Shown one piece after another: positions 29,437 through 37,199 of a stretch of 64,000 bases of DNA. The notes beneath the pieces are model-generated. The model was given only the letters and a program-made list of their open reading frames with translations. It ran no database searches and was not told where the DNA came from. The position numbers were made by a program, and so were the translations under genes. Origin of the DNA: Chlorobaculum limnaeum (GTDB lineage: Bacteria; Bacteroidota; Chlorobiia; Chlorobiales; Chlorobiaceae); the NCBI RefSeq assembly GCF_001747405.1, contig NZ_CP017305.1, positions 1,072,001 to 1,136,000 on the forward strand. Reading direction: 5' to 3'. Positions within the stretch are counted from its first letter, which is position 1. Every line of letters begins with the position of its first letter.

Positions 29437-30939
29437 TTATTGATATGGGGCCACCGTCACCTTGTGCTGCCGTCCGCTGAGGGTCACGGCATAGGTGATG
29501 GGGCCGGTAATGGCGCCCTGGTGCCCCTCCGCGGGCTTGGTTTCGGAGACGCCGGTGAGCGGGTCGCGGCCAAGGTTGCGCGGCCCTTCGTGGCGGGTGG
29601 CGAAAAATTTGGGCGCGACCTGCGGAAACATCGCATAGGTCAGCACATCCTCGTCGGAGCCGTTGCACCCTTCGAGCGCGAGCGCTTCGGAGCGCAGCTT
29701 CTGCCATTCGGGCTGGAGCAGGTCCGCGGGACGGCAGGTGATCGGCTGCTTTCCGGCGTGCCGGTGGGCCATCTCGACCACCTCGGGATTCTTTTCGCCC
29801 GGCCCCTTGCCGTAATATCCAAGCATGAGATCGGCGAATTCGCCGGTCAGCACGGCGTAGCGCCCCATCAGCACGTTCAGCACCGCCTGGGTGCCCACGA
29901 TCTGGCTGCTTGGCGTGACGAGCGGCACGTAGCCGGTGTCGCGGCGCACGAGCGGAATCTCGTCGAGCACCTCCTGCATCCGGTCGCCCGCCCCCTGCTG
30001 GCGAAGCTGGTTCTCCATGTTGGAGAGCATCCCGCCGGGAATCTGGCTCTTGAAGAGTTCGGTCTCTACGCCGGTAACTTTCGACTGGAACTCGCTGTAG
30101 CGCTCCAGCACGTTCATGAAGTGGCGCTTGACGCGCTGCACCCGCTCCATATCGACGCGGGTTGCAAAGCCGGTGCCTTCGAGCATCTCGATGAAGCTCT
30201 CCGTCGGATTGTGGCCGGGGCCGAGGCTCATCGAGCTGACGGCGGTATCGACGCAATCCACGCCCGCCTCGACCGCCTTCATGAGGCTCACGAGGGTGAC
30301 GCCGGTGGTGGAGTGCACGTGCAGGTGAACGCGCAGCGCCGGGCCGCACGCCTCCTTGATGCCGCGCACCAGCTCGTAGGCCGCCTGCGGCTTGATGAGC
30401 GCCGCCATGTCCTTGACGCAGATCGAGTCAACACCCATATCCTGCAACCGCCGCGCCTGATCGACGAAGAGGGCCGTGGTGTGGATCGGGCTGACCGTGT
30501 AGGAGATGGTGCCCTGCGCGTGGCCGCCCGCATTTTTGACCGCCCGCACCGAGGTTTCGATGTTGCGCAGGTCGTTGAGCGCGTCGAAGATGCGGAACAC
30601 GCCGATGCCGTTCTCGGCGGATTTCTGGCAGAAGCGCTCGACCACCTCGTCCTGGTAGTGGCGGTAGCCAAGCAGGTTCTGGCCGCGCAGAAGCATCTGC
30701 AACGGGGTTTTCGGCATGAGCTTTTTAAAGGTGCGCAGCCGCTCCCACGGGTCTTCGTTCAGGTAGCGGATGCAGGCGTCGTAGGTCGCGCCGCCCCAGC
30801 ACTCGATCGACCAGTACCCCGCTTCGTCGAGGTCGGCGCAGGCTCCGGTCATGTCGTCGATGCCGAGGCGCGTCGCGATGAGGCTCTGATGGGCGTCGCG
30901 CAGCGCAAGCTCGGTAATATCAATGATTCTTGGTTCCAT
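29437..30939 (-). CDS. Pyruvate/oxaloacetate carboxyltransferase (5S/OadA type)
   Basis: A 500-residue TIM-barrel carboxyltransferase opening Ile-Thr-Glu-Leu-Ala-Leu-Arg-Asp-Ala-His-Gln-Ser, with the metal-site Arg-Asp and later Val-His-Leu-His-Val-His-Ser-Thr, the carbamylated-Lys region Cys-Val-Lys-Asp-Met-Ala, and Arg-Gly-Gln-Asn-Leu-Leu-Gly-Tyr-Arg. It has no fused biotin domain, as in the transcarboxylase 5S subunit, and the carrier is encoded three genes downstream. The four genes form one minus-strand operon with gaps of about 12-18 bp. No membrane beta subunit of a sodium-pumping decarboxylase is present. Confidence 0.9.
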   Translation of the reverse strand: MEPRIIDITELALRDAHQSLIATRLGIDDMTGACADLDEAGYWSIECWGGATYDACIRYLNEDPWERLRTFKKLMPKTPLQMLLRGQNLLGYRHYQDEVVERFCQKSAENGIGVFRIFDALNDLRNIETSVRAVKNAGGHAQGTISYTVSPIHTTALFVDQARRLQDMGVDSICVKDMAALIKPQAAYELVRGIKEACGPALRVHLHVHSTTGVTLVSLMKAVEAGVDCVDTAVSSMSLGPGHNPTESFIEMLEGTGFATRVDMERVQRVKRHFMNVLERYSEFQSKVTGVETELFKSQIPGGMLSNMENQLRQQGAGDRMQEVLDEIPLVRRDTGYVPLVTPSSQIVGTQAVLNVLMGRYAVLTGEFADLMLGYYGKGPGEKNPEVVEMAHRHAGKQPITCRPADLLQPEWQKLRSEALALEGCNGSDEDVLTYAMFPQVAPKFFATRHEGPRNLGRDPLTGVSETKPAEGHQGAITGPITYAVTLSGRQHKVTVAPYQ

Positions 30940-31507
30940 GAATGGTTGTCAGGTGAATTTGGAGTTCCGGATGGAATGACTCCGGTGAAGCGGAATTGGT
31001 TCCCGGCCGGACGTTGAAGGATGTAAAGCAGGATCGAAAAGGCATTGATCTCATCTATAGTTTGCCGGAGCTTCTGGCGGCATGGCGAGCCGCAATGGTA
31101 AAATTCCGCCAAAACATCAACTTTTTACTGCGAACGAATATAGAAAAAATATGCTGATTCTATGTGACATAATTGAAAATCCATAAGAAAAGCCATTTTT
31201 CAGGCTGGACGCGAGTCGATTTGGAGCTTCAGGCAGGCGAACGGTGACGAGAGAGGCGTTGCCATTTTCTGCCTGCCCGCCAGAAATACGGAAGGCCGGG
31301 ACTTGATAAATACCGAGATTCTTCGTACATATAAGCCGTAAGCCACGCCGTCGAGCTTATGCATTACCCCTCCCGAGACGGATTGTCGAATGAGCTGAAC
31401 AGACCCGATGTAAGACGAGTGACGGAATCGATGGTATGTGCTTTGATCCTGTGGTTTCTACTGAGCTGGTGTGAAGCGTATTTTGAGCGATGCCGTGTGT
31501 GTTGCCG
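30940..31507. other. Long gap, no gene recognised
   Basis: GC-rich at the left (probable promoter and leader of the 5S gene), turning AT-rich to the right. A 60-codon open stretch at 31359-31541 lacks protein-like character and is not called. Confidence 0.45.
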
Positions 31508-31667
31508 GTTTAGACTGATCGGTATAAGTCAGCAGGATTAAATGATTGTTAATGAGGTTAACTTAATTATAAATAATAAGTTAGATGGTCTGTGATTATG
31601 ATTTATGCTTTGTCTTATACAGAAAGTAGCTTTCTGCCTTTTCTGGATTAGGCAGATCAGTCTAAAC
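31508..31667. other. Inverted-repeat-bounded structured region upstream of the TIR gene
   Basis: Perfect 13-bp arms GTTTAGACTGATC (31508-31520) and GATCAGTCTAAAC (31655-31667) enclose 134 bp. Inside are an AT hairpin (31560-31582, one bulged base) and a CAGAAAG-tag-CTTTCTG hairpin (31620-31636). It ends 55 bp before the TIR start. It could be a structured RNA, a regulatory operator, or a mobile-element relic; the sequence alone does not decide. Confidence 0.5.
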
Positions 31668-31722
31668 ATTGTTGGCCCACATGCAATTGAAATTGTGAAT
31701 TCATAAAGCGAAGGAGAAGAAT

Positions 31723-32505
31723 ATGTCTTGCAAGGTGTTTGTTAGCTACAGTTGGTCAAATAGTGCTGAACGCAGAGCATTGCAGGCAGAGATTGGCGAA
31801 TTAGAAGGCATATCGGTGCTTGTTGATAAGAATTACATAAAACCGGGCGACCAAATCCATGCGAGAGTTGCACAGATGATTGATGCTGCAGACTATGTCG
31901 TCGTACTCCTAACGACAGAAGGGCTAAGCTCCCCTGAGGTTCGAGACGAGCTGAGTAGGTGTCACGACCGTGGAAAAAGAATCATTCCTGTGGCTATGGA
32001 GGGCACTCCGCTTGAGGATTTACCGTGGTTTTTACGTGATGTGAGAGTGATCAAATACAACCATCGGAACTTTGATGCGGTAGTCGAAGAGTTGCTTGCC
32101 TTACTTCATTCTCTGGTGGACCCAAAAGAACAAATTGATCTGACCAGATTACCACCAGCTATCAAGTGTAAATTGGAAAAAGGTTGCAGGTTGATTGTCG
32201 TAGGTAATGAAAGTCGAGAATCAGGCTTAGAAGGTTTATTGCTCTTCGAACTCCACATGCGGCATTCGGATGCAATTTTCGTTATCGCTTCCGATCCAAA
32301 GTTTTCAGTTGAACTAGTTGCAGAATATTTGGCTAAGGATTTGCAGCCACACCTGCGTCACAGAGATTATGAATGGATGCTTATTAAGGAAAACAGACAG
32401 CTTCCAGGCTATCTCTCTTTAGAAGCAGCCAATCTAAGAAGTGGTGATGTAGTACTTTTATTAGGCAATCATCGTATGCCAGAATGGGCGCCTTTCTGCC
32501 GATAG
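31723..32505 (+). CDS. TIR-domain protein with C-terminal ubiquitin-like domain
   Basis: A 260-residue AT-rich gene with a clear AAGGAGAA ribosome-binding site. Residues 4-130 are a TIR domain: Val-Phe-Val-Ser-Tyr-Ser-Trp (5-11), Lys-Pro-Gly-Asp near 40, and Ser-Ser-Pro-Glu-Val-Arg-Asp-Glu-Leu (69-77) at the catalytic-Glu position (Glu72/Glu76), so NAD cleavage or cyclisation is plausible. After a linker, residues 182-249 read like a beta-grasp/ubiquitin fold: a first strand Ala-Ile-Phe-Val-Ile-Ala, a helix Glu-Leu-Val-Ala-Glu-Tyr-Leu-Ala, then Trp-Met-Leu-Ile, and the end Leu-Arg-Ser-Gly-Asp-Val-Val-Leu-Leu-Leu typical of 'GD-x-hydrophobic' ubiquitin-like endings. There is no C-terminal Gly-Gly. 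The fold call is by eye. It is 14 bp upstream of, and surely co-transcribed with, a radical SAM gene. Confidence 0.8.
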   Translation: MSCKVFVSYSWSNSAERRALQAEIGELEGISVLVDKNYIKPGDQIHARVAQMIDAADYVVVLLTTEGLSSPEVRDELSRCHDRGKRIIPVAMEGTPLEDLPWFLRDVRVIKYNHRNFDAVVEELLALLHSLVDPKEQIDLTRLPPAIKCKLEKGCRLIVVGNESRESGLEGLLLFELHMRHSDAIFVIASDPKFSVELVAEYLAKDLQPHLRHRDYEWMLIKENRQLPGYLSLEAANLRSGDVVLLLGNHRMPEWAPFCR

Positions 32506-32519
32506 CATGAGGTTGAATC

Positions 32520-33743
32520 ATGACCAAAGATTTGCCAGTGAAACCAGAATTGGCATTTCTGGTATTACAGCCTACTTCTAGTCAGCTCTATTGCATTCCA
32601 CAACATCTTGTCAAGGACAAGCGCATAGCGGAAGATAGAAAGAGTTCTTATCGGAAGGAAGAAATCTCATATGTCATTGATCTAACGAATGGACGAGAGT
32701 TCTATGTAACACAAGATTTACTTGAAATTCATGCAATTCCCGATGAGATGATTCGTGAATACCTTGTTGCTTTTTCCGTCAAGGGGTTGAGAAGGCCATA
32801 TCGCTTTGCTCCCCGCGAACCATTTGTTTTTCATGGGAATCTATTAAATCCTAAGACGGGAATGATAAACCTCGGAGGATATTGCAATAGTCACTGTAGG
32901 TTTTGTTATACAAGATGGTTGCAGGATTCTCCAGATATGAAGACGAACGAAGCCAAGGAAATTATGAATAGATTATCGAGAATTGAGAGCATAGATACTC
33001 TTGTCCTGACCGGAGGAGAAGCAACCATCCGCACCGACTTAGAATTATTGCTTGGACATGCTAAGCATCTCGGGTTCTCAGATATAGGGTTACAGACCAA
33101 TGGCAGAGCACTAAATTCAGATTATGTTCAGAAATTGTTGAAAGCGGGTCTCTCTACTGTTCTCATATCACTACATGGAACTTCCGAACATGTTCATGAT
33201 AAAATCACTGGAGTTCCTGGAAGCTATAAGGCTACCTTGAGAGCTATAAGTAATCTATTTTCTGCATCTGTCGGTGTAGTTGTTAATACAGTTATTTGCC
33301 GTTCTAATGCTCATGAACTGAATAACATGCCAAACGTCCTTGGCGATTTTGTGGAAAGAGGTGTTACATGGCGGCTATCATATCCGATACTTGAAGGGGA
33401 TGCCTACGTTAATCGGCAGGAGTTGCTCATACGCTTTTCCAAACTCAATCGATACTTAGTTGATACTCTACCTAAAGCTCGTAGGATTGGGATGAAGTTG
33501 CAGGCTGGGACTATGCCTCTTTGCATCTCTAAACGCTATGAGTTACATAATACGTATACTACTAACGAGCTGCTTTCTTTAATTGTAGTATCTCCTTTCT
33601 ATAATCATAATATTGTTCGCGGCGAAGTGTCGGTAAAGTTCAGAGCATGTTCTGCTTGCACTACTGAGTCTTTGTGTCGTGGCATTCAAATCGAGTACCT
33701 AAAGATGTTCCCAGATGCGCATAAAGAATTTCGTCCTATATAG
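32520..33743 (+). CDS. Radical SAM enzyme partnered with the TIR protein
   Basis: A 407-residue radical SAM protein. The cluster motif Cys-x3-Cys-x2-Cys is at Cys122, Cys126 and Cys129, followed by Tyr. The SAM-binding Thr-Gly-Gly-Glu-Ala-Thr is near residue 164, and Gln-Thr-Asn-Gly-Arg lies in the next strand. A long N-terminal region (1-115) precedes the barrel and has no match I recognise. Near the end, Cys377, Cys380 and Cys386 (Cys-x2-Cys-x5-Cys) suggest a SPASM/twitch-like auxiliary cluster, as in peptide-modifying and sactipeptide-type enzymes. No small precursor-peptide gene is seen beside it, so the substrate may be the TIR partner, its ubiquitin-like domain or a nucleotide. AT-rich throughout, with foreign-looking codon use. 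Confidence 0.85.
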   Translation: MTKDLPVKPELAFLVLQPTSSQLYCIPQHLVKDKRIAEDRKSSYRKEEISYVIDLTNGREFYVTQDLLEIHAIPDEMIREYLVAFSVKGLRRPYRFAPREPFVFHGNLLNPKTGMINLGGYCNSHCRFCYTRWLQDSPDMKTNEAKEIMNRLSRIESIDTLVLTGGEATIRTDLELLLGHAKHLGFSDIGLQTNGRALNSDYVQKLLKAGLSTVLISLHGTSEHVHDKITGVPGSYKATLRAISNLFSASVGVVVNTVICRSNAHELNNMPNVLGDFVERGVTWRLSYPILEGDAYVNRQELLIRFSKLNRYLVDTLPKARRIGMKLQAGTMPLCISKRYELHNTYTTNELLSLIVVSPFYNHNIVRGEVSVKFRACSACTTESLCRGIQIEYLKMFPDAHKEFRPI

Positions 33744-34050
33744 GACTCTCAATCATATGATTTACAGTGGTATCAAGTACCAATCGATATTAAGAGGAAT
33801 GACGTAAGAACTTGCCAACCAAACCTTGAACCGGACGCAAAAAGACGCGCCGGTTAAGGTTGCGTTAGGTTTTAATAACATGGACATTACCCAAATACTC
33901 TAAGCAGCGGAAAAAGGACGCCATGAATTCTGTGGGCAATGCCCATGGTAGCCTGTCAGTGAGCCGTCAGTATGAAGAGAATAAGAGAGATTAAGGGACG
34001 TTGTTCCGTTGCTGAAAATTATGCGTTCACCTCTCCAGCTCAAGGCGATT
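33744..34050. other. Gap holding the attC-like palindrome
   Basis: The only clear structure is the palindrome at 33814-33870. The rest (33871-34050) has no open frame of note; a short Met-Asp-Ile-Thr-Gln-Ile-Leu start followed at once by a stop suggests a decayed gene I cannot name. Confidence 0.4.
33814..33870 (+). other. Integron attC-like palindrome
   Basis: The arms AACCTTGAACCGG (33822-33834) and CCGGTTAAGGTT (33850-33861) pair with one extra G in the left arm, as in the L''/L' boxes of attC sites. The flanking boxes are CCAAC (33815-33819) and GTTAGGT (33864-33870), the latter fitting the R' core GTTRRRY. It is 70 bp past the radical SAM stop, where an attC would lie in a gene cassette. 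The left R'' box is imperfect, and no integrase is in the window. Confidence 0.4.
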
Positions 34051-34335
34051 TCACAGCAGCATCTCGTAGCCGTTGCTTTCTACCGCTTTTCGGAATGCGG
34101 GTGAAATGCCGTTTCAGTCGAGAATATCAACTCTGAAAGGCAATTCGGATTCCTGAAAAGCCTCTTTGATTTCGGCGAGCAGTTTCCAGTCGAGCGCGGA
34201 TTTGACCTTGATGGCGAGGTTGAGGTCTGACCGGGGTTTTGCCGTGCCGTGAATCCGTGAGCCGAACACGATGATTTCGGCGTCCGGCACGAAACGATCA
34301 AGGAAGTTCTTTTAAGGACAGCCCAGGTCAAAGAC
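34051..34335 (-). pseudogene. MNT-type nucleotidyltransferase relic
   Basis: The reverse strand encodes Val-Phe-Gly-Ser-Arg-Ile-His-Gly-Thr-Ala, Lys-Pro-Arg-Ser-Asp-Leu-Asn-Leu-Ala, the hallmark of minimal nucleotidyltransferases (MNT antitoxin type, where the Asp pair binds metal), and ends Phe-Arg-Lys-Ala-Val-Glu near 34080. It is broken by an in-frame TGA at 34114-34116 (where Trp is expected after Ile-Leu-Asp) and by a frameshift or stop at its N-terminus near 34310. One metal-binding Asp is also replaced by Asn. The usual HEPN partner gene is not visible. Confidence 0.75.
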
Positions 34336-34400
34336 TTGCTCGCCATTCTGAAGTGAAGTCAAAAGCTGTGGGCACACTCGATTCCGTCCAGCTTTCCTCC

Positions 34401-34952
34401 TCACAATCTTCCCAGCACAAACTCGCATCTCGCATTAACCGGCAGTTTCGGCACTTCGATCAACTCGTAGCCGAGCGATTCGTATGCCGTGCGGATGGCG
34501 TCGTGGAGCGCTTCGGCTTCGGCGAGGGTTTGCGGGCGTTCGGCGTCGTTGACGTAGATTTCGGGCCACGGCGGGAGGATGAAGACTGTGCGCTCGTAGC
34601 GGCATCCAGCGTGGGCTTCGAGGTAGTGGGCCGGGATGTTGAGGCCGCTGCGATGCAGGTAGCCGAAAATGTCGGGGAGGGCGCGGTCGAAGAAGCAGCG
34701 TTCGCCTGCCTCTGCGGCGTGGTCGTGCTGGAGGAGCATTTCCGTGAAGGCGAGGCGGGCGAAGGCTTCGAGGTCGTTCCAGGGCATCACACCGCCGGGA
34801 CGCTTCGCTTCGCGCCGGATCAGCTCGCGCGAGACCTCCGGATAGCAGCGGTGGCCGCGTGCTTCGAGCGCTTCGATGAGCGTACTTTTGCCGCTTCCCG
34901 GCCCGCCGGTGATGATGTAGCGGCGGGTCGTCTTCGTATCAGTCGCAATCAT
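34401..34952 (-). CDS. AAA_28-type P-loop ATPase
   Basis: A 183-residue predicted ATPase or kinase-like protein. Walker A Gly-Gly-Pro-Gly-Ser-Gly-Lys-Ser is near residue 15, and Cys-Phe-Phe-Asp-Arg-Ala-Leu-Pro-Asp near 86 serves as the Walker B-like/lid motif. The family is uncharacterised and is often found as single genes; similarity to dephospho-CoA and adenylate kinases suggests small-molecule phosphorylation. The start at 34952 lies 2 bp past the cobyrinate diamide synthase stop, so it is in the same transcript. A decayed relative is at 26930-27050. Confidence 0.8.
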   Translation of the reverse strand: MIATDTKTTRRYIITGGPGSGKSTLIEALEARGHRCYPEVSRELIRREAKRPGGVMPWNDLEAFARLAFTEMLLQHDHAAEAGERCFFDRALPDIFGYLHRSGLNIPAHYLEAHAGCRYERTVFILPPWPEIYVNDAERPQTLAEAEALHDAIRTAYESLGYELIEVPKLPVNARCEFVLGRL

Positions 34953-34954
34953 CG

Positions 34955-36307
34955 TTACCTCAACGCGGGGAACCAGTTGGCGAGGTTGTCCTTCTCGCCC
35001 CAATACAGATGTAGGTAGGAGGCGATGGTGTTGCCGACGCGGAAGAGGCTGGTGGGAACGTGCTCGTCGCGGGCGTTACGGATGTCGGCGATGGTGTCGA
35101 TCTCGCCCTGGCGCGAGATGCGGGAGTAGTGGAATTCGTGGCCGCGCAGCTCGATGCCCTCCGTGCCCGTCGGATAGACCTTGCGGTAGCCGAGCGTGAG
35201 GCGGGCCTCCTGCATGGTGGTGTCGAGGTCGAGGACGCCGCACATCGGATACGCTGTTCCGTCAGCGAGCGTGAGCGATTGGCCGAGGTACATCAGGCCG
35301 CCGCACTCGGCCCAGGTCGCGCCTCCGCTCCGGCACCACGCGGCGATGGCGTGGCGCATCGGGGTGTTCGCCGCAAGCGCTTGGGCGTGCAGCTCCGGGT
35401 AGCCTCCGGCGAGATAGAGAACGTCGGCCTGGGGCAGCTCGCGGTCGTGCAGCGGGCTGAAGAATCGCACCTCGCCGTACCGCGCCAGCGCCTCTATGTT
35501 GGCTTGGTAGATGAAGTTGAACGCTTCGTCCCGCGCCACGGCGATCACCTTGTCCGACTTTTTTGCCACCGGACGGATTGGCTCGACTTCCGGCAGTTCG
35601 ATCCGCGCTACTTCGATCAGGCGCTCGATATTTACCGTTTTTTCGATGTGGTCGGCCATCGCGTCGATGATGCCCTGCCGGTCGTACTCCGCCGAGGTGT
35701 TGAGGCCGAGGTGGCGCTCGTCAATCGTGATGGCGCTGTTGCGCGGCAGGTAGCCGAGCGGCTCCACGCCCGCGTCCTTCGCGGCGGCTTCGAGGTAGCG
35801 GTAGTGCGAGGCACTGCCGACGCGGTTGAAAATCACGCCCGCGACGTTGACCGACGGATCGAAGTGCTTGAAGCCATACAAAATCGGCGCGGCGGAGTAG
35901 GCCATCTTCGAGCCGTCGATCACCATGATGACCGGCAGCCCAAGCAGCGCGGCGATCTCGGCGCTGCTGCCGTCCGATTTTTCGGCGCCGTCGAACAGCC
36001 CCATCACCCCCTCGACCACCGAAATCTCCTCTGTCGAGGCGTGGCGTGCGAAGAGCGAGCGGACGTGCGCTTTCGAGGCCATGAAGGTGTCGAGGTTCAG
36101 CCCCGGTCGCGCCGTCTCTCCCGTCGAAGCGGCCATTGCGTGGAGCATCGTGTCGAGGTAGTCCGGCCCGCACTTGAAAGGCTGGGCGGCGAGGCCGCGC
36201 CGCGCCAAAAGGCGCAAAAGGCCGAGGGTGATCGTCGTTTTGCCGGAGCCGCTCGACGGGGCGGCGATGAGGAACCCCCGGCTCTCGTGCGTCGCGTTAC
36301 TGTTCAT
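34955..36307 (-). CDS. cbiA: Cobyrinate a,c-diamide synthase
   Basis: A 450-residue ATP-dependent amidase that converts cobyrinate to the a,c-diamide in cobalamin synthesis. The N-terminal dethiobiotin-synthetase-like domain has Ser-Gly-Ser-Gly-Lys-Thr-Thr near residue 20 and Glu-Gly-Val-Met-Gly-Leu-Phe-Asp-Gly-Ala near 103. The C-terminal type-1 glutamine amidotransferase has the nucleophile in Glu-Cys-Gly-Gly-Leu-Met-Tyr near 336 and a terminal His motif. The start overlaps the end of the upstream btuF-like gene by 11 bp, and these minus-strand genes form a second corrinoid unit apart from the main locus at 42-57 kb. Confidence 0.93.
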   Translation of the reverse strand: MNSNATHESRGFLIAAPSSGSGKTTITLGLLRLLARRGLAAQPFKCGPDYLDTMLHAMAASTGETARPGLNLDTFMASKAHVRSLFARHASTEEISVVEGVMGLFDGAEKSDGSSAEIAALLGLPVIMVIDGSKMAYSAAPILYGFKHFDPSVNVAGVIFNRVGSASHYRYLEAAAKDAGVEPLGYLPRNSAITIDERHLGLNTSAEYDRQGIIDAMADHIEKTVNIERLIEVARIELPEVEPIRPVAKKSDKVIAVARDEAFNFIYQANIEALARYGEVRFFSPLHDRELPQADVLYLAGGYPELHAQALAANTPMRHAIAAWCRSGGATWAECGGLMYLGQSLTLADGTAYPMCGVLDLDTTMQEARLTLGYRKVYPTGTEGIELRGHEFHYSRISRQGEIDTIADIRNARDEHVPTSLFRVGNTIASYLHLYWGEKDNLANWFPALR

Positions 36308-37199
36308 TGCTCTCGATCAGCTTTTTCATTCCGGCGATCCCTTCGAGGATGCGCGGGCCGGGGCGCAGGTAGAGGCGGTTGTCGAACTTGTCGTACACCC
36401 GGTTGCGCTGCACGGCGCTGATGCCCTGCCATCCCGGCCTTTTCTTGAGGTTGTCGGCGGCGGGCGTTTCGTTGGCCATGTACATGCAGGCGATGATCTC
36501 CGGATTTTCGCGGATAACCCATTCTGGCGAGACTTCGAAGTACTCTTTCTCGACCGCATCGCCGATGTTGCGTCCGCCCGCGTAGCCGATCAGGCGCGAG
36601 ACGAAGCTCTTGTTGCCGCCCGTCCAGAGCGGATCGTTCCATATCTCAAGATAAATCGAGGGCTTGCGCGTTTTCGCGGCGGCCTCCTCGCGATACTTTG
36701 CCAGCCCTTGCTCGATCACCGAGGCGAGGCTGTCGGCCTGCCTGGTGTGGCCGGTGAGCGCGCCGAGCTTGCGGAGTGCCTGGGGCAGCTCTTCGGGATC
36801 CTGGCAGCGGATGTGCTCGCGGCGCAGATGCATTTCGGCCATTTTTTTCGAGGTCTGTTCATCGGCCAGATCGACGTCGAGCACGAGGTCGGGAGTCATC
36901 GAGGCGAGCACCTCCAGCGAGGGGCGTCCGAAGGAGCCGACCACCGGCACCTTTTCAGCTTCGGCGGGCCAGTCGCAGGCGCTGGTTCTGCCGACGACCT
37001 GGTCGCCCGCGCCGATGGCGTAGAGCATTTCGGTGAGGCTCGGCGCGAGGCTGACGATGCGCTTCGGCGTTCCGGCGGCGGCAGGCGTCGTCGTCGGCGC
37101 GGGCGCGGGCTGGCGCGAGCAACCGGCAAGCGTGTGCAGGCAGAGCGCGAGCAGGATGAAGAGGGGAGTCAGGTGGTTACTTTTCGAGCGAGCGGGCAT
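36297..37199 (-). CDS. btuF: BtuF-like corrinoid ABC-transporter binding lipoprotein
   Basis: A 300-residue substrate-binding protein of the BtuF/FecB class III fold. From ATG 37199 the first 26 residues form a signal peptide ending in a lipobox-like Leu-Ala-Gly-Cys, so it is membrane-anchored. The mature part opens Pro-Lys-Arg-Ile-Val-Ser-Leu-Ala-Pro-Ser-Leu-Thr-Glu, the BtuF entry motif, and has Val-Gly-Arg-Thr-Ser-Ala-Cys-Asp-Trp-Pro. Adjacency to cbiA supports a corrinoid ligand. The start lies inside the end of the Nudix gene (23-bp overlap). A second BtuF-like gene is at 44683. Confidence 0.88.
   Translation of the reverse strand: MPARSKSNHLTPLFILLALCLHTLAGCSRQPAPAPTTTPAAAGTPKRIVSLAPSLTEMLYAIGAGDQVVGRTSACDWPAEAEKVPVVGSFGRPSLEVLASMTPDLVLDVDLADEQTSKKMAEMHLRREHIRCQDPEELPQALRKLGALTGHTRQADSLASVIEQGLAKYREEAAAKTRKPSIYLEIWNDPLWTGGNKSFVSRLIGYAGGRNIGDAVEKEYFEVSPEWVIRENPEIIACMYMANETPAADNLKKRPGWQGISAVQRNRVYDKFDNRLYLRPGPRILEGIAGMKKLIESNEQ

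Noticed and set aside
27630-29480. A 616-codon plus-strand open frame opposite the 12S-type carboxyltransferase.
   Set aside because: Antisense shadow; the minus-strand frame has the crotonase-fold motifs and a fitting operon order.
31359-31541. A 60-codon plus-strand frame before the TIR gene.
   Set aside because: No ribosome-binding site or protein-like pattern, and it runs into the inverted-repeat region.
31508-32505. A retron-like reading of the inverted-repeat segment before a TIR gene.
   Set aside because: No reverse transcriptase is present; the partner is a radical SAM enzyme.
34080-34346. An 88-codon minus-strand frame.
   Set aside because: It is out of frame with the nucleotidyltransferase signature, which lies in a different frame with stops; called as a pseudogene instead.
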